The notes beneath the pieces are model-generated. The model saw nothing but the letters and a program-made list of their open reading frames with translations, had not been told where the DNA came from and did not search any database. A stretch of DNA of 64,000 nucleotides from Pachyseris speciosa (taxonomy: Eukaryota > Cnidaria > Anthozoa > Scleractinia > Pachyseridae). This document shows, piece by piece, positions 43,757 through 53,299 of this stretch. The translations under genes were made by a program, and so were the position numbers. Where the stretch lies: contig JAEMWC010000552.1 of assembly GCA_016490735.1 (NCBI GenBank), forward strand, positions 130,001 to 194,000, given 5' to 3'. The first letter of the stretch is position 1; each line of letters opens with the position of its first letter.

Positions 43757-44583
43757 GTAAAGGGTATATCGAGTTTTAGGTTGGGCTCTTTCTATTTCAT
43801 GCACTCGCCGTAGCTTGTATATACGAATGTTGTCAGGCGGAGAGCACTTCGCTCTCCCAAGATGTTTCTTTCGCTGTGTATTTGAGATTTAAAATGCGAA
43901 TGATGGTGCATTCTTTTATTCAATTTAAAGAAAACATGGTTTGCAAATAGCTAAATGTAGACTGCCAGACTTTTGACAAATTACACTCGTACCATGGCGA
44001 GAAACAGTACAAGACAAGCCGTGTCGGTGCAAACGTAATGTTTCTAGCTTCAGTCAGAGCGGATGTTATTACCCCGGCTAGTCTCACGCTTATTCCAAGA
44101 ATTTGGTATTATATTATCTGTTTGAATACAAAACAGGCACAATTATAATTATGTACAATCTCCTTTCTATTATCTTCTTTTTTATTGACAGGTAGGCAGT
44201 GAGAACTTGCTACTGAACTGCTGTCTTCCACTGGATCGTAACACACTTTGCACTTCCTTTCTGCTACTATAATTACGCCGGCCGTAAGAATGTGTTCCGT
44301 ATTTTAGTTTTAGTTTTTCCCTTGGTCTCCCGACCTTCGCATTTCTTTAATATGTGTGGAAAATTTCCACTGAATTCAAGGTGTAGATTCAGAACTGTTA
44401 ATATACTGTGACTATTAAATTGACCTAGTGGTTAAATAAAGGCTTATTCATTACTGTACTAGTTTGGTTGTTGCTGGAAATATTAGATTTACGATAAAAA
44501 AATTACACGCTTCGAGGCGTATCCACGTGGTCGACGGAAAATGGCACGTTTGGAAAAACCCATTTTATTTCGGAAGGTGTTGC
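43757..44583. other. No gene recognised
   Basis: Nothing supported between the SINE and the second minisatellite. Confidence 0.3.
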
Positions 44584-44912
44584 TATGGATGTTATACCAC
44601 AGGTATGGATGTTATACCAAAGGTATGGATGTTATACCAAAGGTATGGATGTTATACCCAAGGTATGGATGTTATACCAAAGGTGTGGATGTTATACCCA
44701 AGGTATGGATGTTATACCAAATGAATGGATGTTAAACTCACCGTATGGATTATATACTCAAGGTTGGGTGTTATACCTAAAGTATGGATGTTATACCCAA
44801 GGTATGGATGTTATACCAAATGCATGTATGGATGTTATACCCAAGCTATGGATGTTATGCCCGAGGTATGGATGTTATACCCAAGCTATGGATGTTATAC
44901 GAAAGGATGTTA
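44584..44912 (+). repeat. 20-bp minisatellite, array 2
   Basis: About 16 units of the same TATGGATGTTATACCCAAGG monomer as array 1, 2.2 kb away and in the same orientation, with more variation (CCAAATGAATGG and others) toward its 3' end. Confidence 0.95.
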
Positions 44913-45271
44913 TACTATGAACTAAGTTAATCTCTGTTACAAATTGTCACACCAGTCCCAGATGCGAGATTTACGCATACAGCAGAACGGATGTTAAAAA
45001 ATGTAAAGATATTTACTTTGATTTTTAAAGGATGAAAATTAAAGTCCAGAGAAGATGTCCTAAAACTGTCTTCTGAAGAATTGGGTCAATTTTGGTATGT
45101 GAAAACCGCCAAAATTTAAAGACAGATAAGAAGGGTATGGGAAAATCCCTCGAATTTAAGCTTGAACCCACTGAAAAAATGGGACTTGATCAAGTTCATT
45201 TTTAAATAATCAAACGTTTGGACGACTGGCACAGTTGAATAGAACGGCAAGGTCGACCCAAATACAAAAGT

Positions 45272-45702
45272 GAAAACGTAAAGCTTGTGGGATGTGGCTG
45301 GAGTGACAAGGATACTTCACAAATTAATGTGATCAAGTAAGCTGAAGCCACTCTAAATGCACTAAGGCCAGAAGGTAGCGGGCATTACCCCTTAAATCTA
45401 CCGAAGCAAAGATTGAGCCCAAGCATTAGCAGTCATGGACAGCTTTTTCGGCCTTGTTAGGCCTCGTCAGCATGGCATAACTAATGCTCAGGCTCAAGTA
45501 CCCACATATCCATAAAACAAGCAATGAAAACGTAAAGCTCGTGGGATGTGGCTGGAGTGACAAGGATACTTCACAAATTAATGTAATCAAGTAAGCTGAA
45601 GCCACTCTAAAGGCACTAAGGCCACAAGGTAGCGGGCATTACCCCTTAAATCTACCGAAGCAAAGATTGAGTCCAAGCATTAGCAGCCATGGACAGCTGT
45701 TT
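45272..45702 (-). repeat. Hammerhead-ribozyme tandem array, left part (254-bp unit)
   Basis: Unit 1 (45272-45525) and the first 177 bp of unit 2 (from 45526) are head-to-tail and about 97% alike. In the sense of the ribozyme they are on the minus strand. Each unit contains one hammerhead domain. A 20-bp linker (ATATCCATAAAACAAGCAAT) separates the ~234-bp cores. Unit 2 is cut at the ribozyme core by the poly(A) end of a Tx1-like LINE and resumes at 51673. Tandem units with type I hammerheads are the hallmark of animal retrozymes. Confidence 0.9.
45423..45487 (-). ncRNA. Hammerhead ribozyme, degraded copy (unit 1)
   Basis: Minus strand: stem I GCATTAGT..GCCATG pairs with CATGAC..GCTAATGC (one mismatch). 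The core CTGACGA (normally CTGATGA) is followed by stem II GGCC-TAACAA-GGCC, then GAAAA (normally GAAAC) and the GTC cleavage triplet. The changes at position 7 of the core and at the first stem III pair would weaken or abolish cleavage. Confidence 0.8.
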
Positions 45703-45908
45703 TTTTTTTTTTTTTTGGTTTTTGTTTTGTTTTGTTTTTTTGATAAAATTTATTTACACAACGGCCAAAGAGCCGTTGATAAAAAGAGCAAATACAATAC
45801 AATATGACGACGAACGCAAAAAGAAAAGCACTAATTACAAAAGATGAAGTTCAAAATGACAATTGCATAAATTAGTACACCAATTAAAGCAACCGAGGAC
45901 ATCACTAA

Positions 45909-48900
45909 TTAAAGGACATCACTAATACGTGTTAAAAGAAAAGTTGCAGAAACCGGACAAGAATATGCCCTGAGAGAGGAAGGAGGATTACAAATTAAAG
46001 ACAACCTCGAAGAGCAAATAATATTATTAGTGGACCAAAAAAACCTAACTCTGTCAAAAGCATCACAGCGGATACGCAATTTGACATCTTTAATAATCAT
46101 ATCAATAATGGCGCGAGAATCTAAAACGTTATTTCGGAAAGTCGCTAGGTTTCGGGTTCGCCAAACAAAAAACAAGATCGAAGCAACTAAATAGTGAAAG
46201 ATAGAAAGAGTAGGGGAAGACGGAGCATCAGAGAGAGGAAAGAGAACAGAAGAAAAGGATGACACAAAAAGAGAGCCCCGAAGACGAGAAAGAAAGGGAA
46301 CAGAATAATTCCAGACCCGGATCACTCTAGGACAGGAAACAAAACAGTGTTCAGAAGTTTCCTTGCGCAAACACACAGCACAACAATCAGAACTAAGATA
46401 ACCCCAGGATTTAAGAATGGACCTGACTCGAACTGCATTATGTAACAGAAAGCCATAAGACATCATTTTTGCGATTTTCAATTAACTTAAGGCGCGATTT
46501 GCGCCAAACCGAGGTCCACCGCTCTATGGGACGGCCCACAACAGACCTCCACAAGCTGGCACACCTAGGCGCAGCACGTGGGAAATCAGATAAAAGCAAA
46601 TAAATTTCCTTACAAAAAAGATCGTCAGGTAACGCACCATACTTATCAAATAGCTGCTGGAAAATGTTAGACATCTACGGTAAAAAAGAGAAGGCTCCGA
46701 TGAAGACGGAACCAGATTCGAAGCAAGAGCAAATCGCGCGTCAAGTCTTGCTAGGCGATTCCTGATAAAATAACAGGCCAGATGCTATTTGTGGCCACCA
46801 AAATTATCGCGGAGACTACAAAAACAAGAGAGACGAAGACTAACACATTTAGAACGAAAGTCAACAATGTTAAGGCACCAAGTTCGATAGGCGCGCAGCA
46901 ACGCTGCCGACTGACGCTCTCCGTTTTACCTTTCCACACAAAAGACCATACGAGACGATGAAAACGATCACAAACCCAATTGGCAGGCGCGATAATTTTG
47001 GCCACGTGCCAAAACCGACTAGCGCCAAGTACATTGACAATCATTGCACGGCCTGAAAAAGACAGCTCTCTCTGTTTCCATAAATTAAGAACGGTTTCTA
47101 GTTCGTCAAGCTTCGATTTCCAGTTATCCGACTCGACAGATACTAGGCCATTTGAAAAATAAACCCCTAAAATTTTCATTTTCGATACCCAATTTAAACC
47201 GAAGGGAAAGGCGCCATTCGTTCTCCACCGCCCAAGCCACATAGCCTCTGACTTGGAGGAGTTGAGCTTGGCGCCTGAGCCTAGTTCATACTTATGTACA
47301 ACACGCAAAAGATGACAGAGAGAATTAAAATAAAATTAGTGGCATCATCGGCGTACTGGGAGATTTTAAATTGAAGACCCCCAGCTCCGGGAAGCCGGAA
47401 GCCCTCGATTTGCTTACATTTCCTGATTTGAGTTGACAAAACCTCCGATACCAAGACATAAAGAAGGAGAGACAGGGACAACCCTTCCTCACTACCCTCT
47501 CAAGGAAAACGGCGTTAGTGAGATTGCCATTACAGATAATACGTGAAAAGACATCATTATAAAAGAGACGCACCCAGCAACACAAGGAAGGACCAAAACC
47601 AAATTTAGAAAGAGTGCGCATAAGAAAACCATGGTCAACGCGATCAAAAGCTTTTTCCTGGTCTAGCGTAACAAGAATGCCAGTTTCATCAGTTTTGTCA
47701 ATCATATCGAGTGTATCACGGATTAACTGTAAGTTAGAATAAATCGATCTTCCCACTACGCCGCACGTTTGATCGTGATGAACAATAGAACTTATCACCG
47801 GTTTTAAACGTTCTGTGATTACTTTGGATGCCAGTTTATAATCTGTGTTTAGGAGAGATATTGGACGCCAATTTTCGGCAATCGCCTATCATCCTTTTTG
47901 TACAGCAAGCGCAAGAGGCCCTCACGCTGGCTGTCAGTTAGGACCCCCAAACGATAGTTTTCGTTAAGAACTAAAACGAGAATGTCCCCAAATCATCCCA
48001 GAAAGACAGATAAAATTCAGGCGGAAGACCATCAGACCCAGGCGATTTACCAGTCTGAAGGCCTTTCAGGGTAGAAAAAAGCTCATCTTTCGTTATTTCA
48101 CCTTCAGAGCTTTCGTGTTCAAGGTTTGTTAATGAAAATTCAACGTCGTCAATTATTTCAGCTTGAATCTGTACGTCAAGGTCATCTTTGGTGAAAAGAT
48201 TTTTATAAAAGTCGACAAGAATAGACTCAACATCAGACTGTGACGTTTTCTCCACACCATTCGAATCAAAGAGACAACCAAACGAATTCTTCTCAGCTCG
48301 CTTTTGCTCGAGCCGAAAAAAATACCGATTTGGCCTTTCACCTTCCTCGATCCACTTGGCACGTGAGCGAATTTTCGGGCCCTCCGCCTCCCGTAATGGG
48401 AGGACGAAAGGGCACTTTCGAGGTCTCTTATTTCCGAAGACATAGAATGGTCACCTTGTGAAAAGGCATGCTTGGCCCAGATTAAACGTTTAGTCAAGCG
48501 ATTACGTTCGATCTCATTAAAGTTTATTGTAGCCTTGTGCGGCCCATTTTAGAATTTGCATCTCCGGTGTGGGCCGCGTTACCCGCTTGTCTGGTTCAGT
48601 TGGTTGAAAGCGTGCAGAAGTCTGCTCTAAGAGTCATTTTTCCAGATTGCTCTTATGAGTCGGCACTAGTGATCTGTGGCTTGCCTACGCTGCTGGCGCG
48701 CCGTGATGAAGCTTGCAGGCGTTTTATATCTAACATCAAGGAGTCCGGTTTCCTCTCACACTTGTTGCCACAGTCCACGAGTGTCGCTCATGGGTATGGG
48801 CTGAGGTCTGGTTGTTCCCGTTCTGATTTCCGCCTTGTCAGAACGGACCGCCTTAGTAGTTTCGTTACTCACTGTTATAATAGGGTTTAATTGTTTTTGC

Positions 48901-49975
48901 ATTCTGTGTCAAGTGTTATGCTTTTTTGTGTAGAATTGACCACCTCCCTTGTAATTTAGTGTTATACACTACCAAAGGGTTAAATAAACCGATTATTTAT
49001 TTATTTATTTATTTATTTATTGACAATTTTACGCTTACGATAAGAAAAACCAATGCATGCGTTGTGGATAACAAGTTTTAAAACTATCCCACCATTTCCC
49101 CAGAGAACAGAAATCAGCAATACGATCCTTGTGACTATTAATGAACGCTGACAATTCACGCTTAAAATCTATATCACACAAAAGGGCAGTGTTAAATTTC
49201 CAAATACTGTTTCGAGGACCAGGGCGATTATCAACAGACAGATTTAAAACAACAAAATCATGGTCCGAAAAAGGACACGGTGAAACTTTGTTCAAGCAAA
49301 CGTATTTCACTAAACTTTGAGAAACCAAGAAACGATCAAGGCGCGATGCCTGAGAACTGTTAGCCCAAGTAAAAGAAATTCCATGAGGATTGTGTTTACG
49401 CCAAATGTCAACAAGTGAGCAATCAGACATGAAATTACGAAGAACATGTTTACCAGGCAGGCGATTTTCAGAGCAATGCAAGAGCGATCAAGAACATTAT
49501 TAATACAATTAAAATCGCCAGCGATCAAACGAACAGGAGAAAGAAAATGGGAATGTAATCCTTCCAAGAAGGCCCTGCGTTCAGAAACGGTATTTGGAGC
49601 GTAAATGTTTACAATATTAAATTTGTGTGACCCCAAAAGCACCAATGCACTAATAACTCTGCCATCAGAATAAAAAACATATCGAGAAATCTTGCCCTGG
49701 AATCTAGGAGAGACAAGCAAGCCAACACCGGCCGACCGGCCACTCCCAAAGTACCAGAGACAATCACCAGACCATTTCCGCGCAATTTTATCAGCTTGTA
49801 ATTTGCAAGAGACATGAGTCTCCTGTAATAAGACTATATCAAAATCAGCCCGAGACAATTCGTGTAAGGCTAGATCAGATCTAGCGGGGGTAATTAACCC
49901 CCGAGCATTTAAGGTGGCAACTTTTAGCATTGGCGCTAATGGCGACCCCTCCTCCTCCTTCGTACTCTTACCCAC
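45909..49975 (-). pseudogene. Tx1-like LINE ORF2 (endonuclease, RT, zinc tail)
   Basis: In order: endonuclease (LKVATLNARGL, DIVLLQETH with the catalytic E, VRLIAGDFNC, then after a frameshift SRLDRFLVS and CPFSDHDFVVL), a linker (WAKHAFSQGDHS), and the RT. RT blocks are GLQTGKSPGSDGLPPEFY, GILVTLDQEKAFDRVDHGF, LERVVRKGCP, FKISQYADDATNF and LNSSKSEAMWLGRW. The tail ends CCAVCLRKETSEHCFVSC, a CCHC-type zinc-binding motif. At least five frameshifts and one 486-bp insertion break the frame, so it is inactive. The protein would nick DNA and copy the LINE RNA at the nick. It overlaps the end of ORF1 by about 40 bp. Confidence 0.85.
48530..49015 (+). mobile_element. 5'-truncated LINE fragment nested in the Tx1-like LINE
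   Basis: Opposite in strand to its host. RPILEFASPVWAALP, SVQKSALRVIF and FVTHCYNRV are the end of a CR1-like RT. An AATAAA and an (ATTT)n tail close it at about 48980-49015. TTTATTG at 48523-48529 and across 49016-49022 may be the target duplication, though the tail makes this ambiguous. Confidence 0.8.
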
Positions 49976-50445
49976 TCAGACGCATCATCAGAGTCAGATT
50001 CAGAGTTATTGCTGTGATCTCGCTCACGGGTTCTTGATCTATGACGGCTATCATCCCTACAGTAATCCCGCTTACGACGGCGATCGCGATCCCGATCGCG
50101 GTCCCGCGTCGAAGCACGGTCGTACTTACGGTCCCGGTGTCCATCGTGTTCACGATCATACTCACGGGACTCGCGTGGACGATCGCGAACCCGCTCACTG
50201 TCCAACGATGCATCAGCATTTTTTCGAGAGTTTCTTTTACGATCTTCCTTCGTATCATCCTTCCTCTTTTCTGCTTCCTTCCTCTTGTCCCCTTGCTTCC
50301 TTTCCTCTATCTTCCTCTCCTTCTCACTCTTCTCGGGTGCCACCGTCGCACTATTCATCTTAGGGGAATTTCGCTGAGCCTTTTTACCATTGAAATTAAA
50401 TTGAGTAGATGCCCCGCCCGACGCGGCCCCCGTCTTCGCAACATC

Positions 50446-50680
50446 AGTGGGTACTTGAGCCTGAGCATTAGCTATGCCATGCTGATGAGGCCTAACAAGG
50501 CCGAAACAGCTGTCCATGGCTGCTAATGCGTGGGCTCAATCTTTGCTTTGGTAGATTTAAGGGGTAATGCCCGCTACCTTGTGGGCTTAGTGCCTTTTGA
50601 GTGGCTTCAGCTTACTTGATCACATTAATTTGTGAAGTATCCTTGTCCCTCCAGCCACATCCCACAAGCTTTACGTTTTC
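50446..50680 (+). mobile_element. Hammerhead-ribozyme unit inserted in LINE ORF1 (235 bp)
   Basis: A single unit of the 254-bp repeat, but without the 20-bp linker, lies inverted with respect to the flanking array. It runs from GTGGGTACTTGAGCC to GCTTTACGTTTTC. In-silico removal of 235 bp restores ORF1, so it is a true insertion. The junctions share only CT as a possible microduplication. A circular ribozyme RNA copied by a LINE-type enzyme could produce such a monomer. This is inference. Confidence 0.75.
50457..50537 (+). ncRNA. Type I hammerhead ribozyme, intact core
   Basis: Stem I: GAGCC/GGCTC (50457-50461 with 50533-50537), GCATTAGC/GCTAATGC (50465-50472 with 50522-50529) and GCCATG/CATGGC (50476-50481 with 50515-50520), with small internal loops TGA/GTG and TAT/T. 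Catalytic CTGATGA at 50482-50488. Stem II GGCC-TAACAA-GGCC (50489-50502). GAAAC at 50503-50507. Stem III is only ACAGCTGT (self-complementary), followed by the GTC triplet, so cleavage is expected between 50514 and 50515. All invariant core bases are present. Because stem III is minimal and palindromic, it may cleave best as a dimer, as known for some animal type I hammerheads. Confidence 0.93.
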
Positions 50681-51672
50681 AGCATATGATGAATTGGAAG
50701 GCTGAACGTCAATGTTTGCACTGTACAAAAAGAATGGACAATCCAGGGCGGGATGCTCATTCGAACGGCAAATACAACACCGAGTAGACTCCTCGCAATC
50801 CTCCATGCGGTGTCCAGGTTTCTCACAATTGAAACAACGAACAGAGGAACAACTCGCCGTCAAATGATCAGATTCCCCGCAACGACGACAGGTCTTCGGT
50901 TGACCTGGATACCAGATACGAATGAACTCGCCTGCAATAAAAACAGTGGACGGGATGTCCATCTGAAGGCGCATTCGAGCAGTACAAATCCCATTAGAAA
51001 TAGAAGACGCAACTCTATCTCGACGAAAAGAAAAAACCTTTCCGTACGCCGAAAGCCGCCCAATTAAAATCGTATCCGGCAATTCGGTCGGAGCTTCAAA
51101 AACTTTAACAAGCACTACTTTCCTTTCACAATCCCCCAAGAAAACTTGGCAACCATTGATCCAATCTTCTTGAAGGCCGAGGGTAACATTTTTAGCGTCA
51201 CTAGAGGACACAATCCACGTGTTGTTTGAAGAGCGGCGCTGTATTGAATTAATCGTGTTAATGTCCAGGCCCGCTTTGTCAAGCCCTTCTAGTAAGAATG
51301 TCTTGGCTAGAGCAGAGGGTGTCTATTGTGAAGTACACAGATAACTCCTTCTTCAGACGTACACCATTTTTTCCAAACGACCACGTGTTGCCGGGGACTT
51401 TAGTAAAACGAGCACCGCTCGCATATAAATCCTGTAAAACACTCGGTGCAGGAACGAAATAAATCTTCTCGTTCCTCAGCCTCTGGGGACTAGGACCCCT
51501 GGGAAGTATTGTTTTCCTCGGAAAATAAGACTGGCGTTTCGGCGACAACATCACCATCCGCATTCTCAACCGCTTTCGCATTCTCATCCGGTTGATTTTC
51601 GTCACCTTTTGTCATGCTGACAACTTGGGGGCTGAAGATGCTGCTATGTGGGCCAATCAGCAGTTATCCCAA

Positions 51673-51955
51673 CTTGTTAGGCCTCATCAGCATGGCATAA
51701 CTAATGCTCAGGCTCAAGTACCCACATATCCATAAAACAAGCAATGAAAACGTAAAGCTTGTGGATGTGGCTGGAGTGACAAGGATACTTCACAAATTAA
51801 TGTGATCAAGTAAGCTGAAGCCACTCTAAAGGCTGCTAACGCTTGGGCTCAATCTTTGGTCGGTAGATTTAAGGGGTAATGCCCGCTACCTTGTGGCCTT
51901 AGTGCCTTTAGAGTGGCTTCAGCTTACTTGATCACACTAATTTGTGAAGTATCCA
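51673..51955 (-). repeat. Hammerhead-ribozyme array, right part
   Basis: 51673-51745 completes unit 2 (truncated hammerhead with CTGATGA and half of stem II, then the linker). Unit 3 starts at 51746 but after about 85 bp switches at 51831 into an inverted partial unit (51832-51955). The two halves can fold back on each other. The array ends there. Confidence 0.85.
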
Positions 51956-51981
51956 AATGCAAAAGTGTTGATCCTAATTGA

Positions 51982-52052
51982 TTCAAACGTCGAACTTTAT
52001 ATGTGCCGAACCTAATAATAAGGTTCGGCACATGTAAAGTTCGACGTTTGAA
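51982..52052. repeat. Hairpin (~32-bp arms)
   Basis: TTCAAACGTCGAACTTTA...TGTGCCGAACCT and its complement pair around AATAAT. It lies 26 bp beyond the ribozyme array. Confidence 0.8.
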
Positions 52053-52099
52053 CCGGGCCTTTAATACCTTACAATCACAGTCACCTAGGAGCCTCAATG

Positions 52100-52845
52100 G
52101 AAATTGAAAATGTTTTGATACCATGATAATTCCTTGAACAGAGAAAAACAGTGCAAGAGTTTAATGTTTCCCCGTAAAGCTTGAAAAAATTTCAGGAATG
52201 AACAAAACTTTAGTTGCAATTTAGTCGAATACGCTCTGCAAGTAAGCCTGCAAGTATCCGGACTTGAGTAGTTTACATTCTTCAAGTTTCGTTATGAAGT
52301 GTCTGACTGGATTTAATTTCGAGATAATTGGCCTTGTTCAAAAAGAGTGACCACGCGTTTTCGTCGCTATGACAACAGCTGCTGCTTGGAATACAATGCG
52401 AGAACAAGCTTTGATTATGCGCCAAAAAGATGTTTTGGTGTCAAGGAAATCGAAGTTTGTCTTCTATGGTAAATTATGATTTCAACAGGTACAACCCAAG
52501 GCCAAAAAATCTGGTGCGAGCCTCCTTTTCTTCAAGGGAAGTCAAAACCTCATAGCTAATTGATACGATGGCCTACCTGCGCACATGAGAAAGCAACTTA
52601 TCTGTATAAAGCCACTGATCTAGTCAAGCTACCAACTAGTGATTTTCAACGCACGGAATCTTCCGATTTAATAAAAACAATGCTGCAGACCCTTTACATT
52701 TTTGACAAATTTGAGAGCTCTTGTCTGTGGCCTTGTCTGTGACAGAGCAATCTTACTTGCACTAGAATCATTACTTTGTTGAATCCTGGGTATTTCTTGT
52801 GTAACGACGACATGGAAGTCCGCCAATTTCCATTTAAGATATCTT
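52100..52845. other. No gene recognised
   Basis: I see no supported feature in this stretch. Confidence 0.3.
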
Positions 52846-52849
52846 TTAG

Positions 52850-53275
52850 AACTGTGTCGAGTCACCTGGTCATGCTGCCAAAATATTGTACCGATTGTGT
52901 TATTTACAAAACCCGGCAAAATTTTTATGTCAGGTCCCAGATTCCACTTACAGAACGGCCAGAGACACAACTTGTCTCGTGAATCGCCATGACTTCGGCG
53001 GTTCACGTGCTGTGAAATAGCTTCTCATATCTGTTTTCTTTCAAAGGATTGTCTCTACCCATCAACCCAGCCTTATGATACCATGCAGGGAGCTTCTGAA
53101 GGGGGCTTATAAATGAATTGTAGCTGCAGTGATCGTTTAGAAATTAACGACAGCTAGCGTGACAAGCGTCACAAGAAAGATAGTGCCTTCGGTTTTGTGG
53201 ACCAGCGAAATCTCCGTGGTAACCCCTTAGATGAAATAGCCAGGTCGATTTGACCTCCTAACCTCCCGAAATTGC
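52850..53275 (+). repeat. Dispersed repeat, copy 2
   Basis: Diverged copy of 39866-40260 with the same orientation. It contains an extra ~45 bp near 53070-53115. Confidence 0.7.
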
Positions 53276-53299
53276 AAAAAAGACACGCAAAACGTCTAG

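Larger units (their letters stand above)
49936..51605 (-). pseudogene. Tx1-like LINE ORF1 (nucleic-acid chaperone), interrupted
   Basis: The N-terminal part (51605-51279) is joined by a frameshift near 51285 to the main part (51211-50683). The latter ends with three zinc knuckles: CRRCGESDHLTASC, CFNCEKPGHRMEDC and CCICRSNEHPALDC. A 235-bp hammerhead unit then interrupts at 50446-50680. Removing exactly 235 bp continues the frame as SSYA-DVAKTGAASGG into the C-terminal half (to 49936), which is rich in charged repeats such as RDRDRDRDRR. ORF1 proteins of this type bind the LINE RNA. Frameshift and insertion make it inactive. Confidence 0.8.
45701..51672 (-). mobile_element. Tx1-like LINE, ~6 kb, inserted into the ribozyme array
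   Basis: The minus-strand element has two ORFs (ORF1 about 51605-49936, ORF2 49975-45909) and a poly(A) end seen as poly(T) at 45700-45716. ORF1 carries three CCHC knuckles. ORF2 has an APE endonuclease, an RT with YADD and a zinc-binding tail, which is the Tx1/L1-group layout. It interrupts unit 2 of the hammerhead array with about 4 bases of the target missing. It has received two insertions of its own: a LINE fragment (48530-49015) and a 235-bp ribozyme unit (50446-50680). Confidence 0.85.

Noticed and set aside
50041..50526. Plus-strand 161-codon frame (TAIAIPIAVPRRS...).
   Set aside because: It is the antisense shadow of the Arg/Asp-rich tail of LINE ORF1 and of the inserted ribozyme unit.
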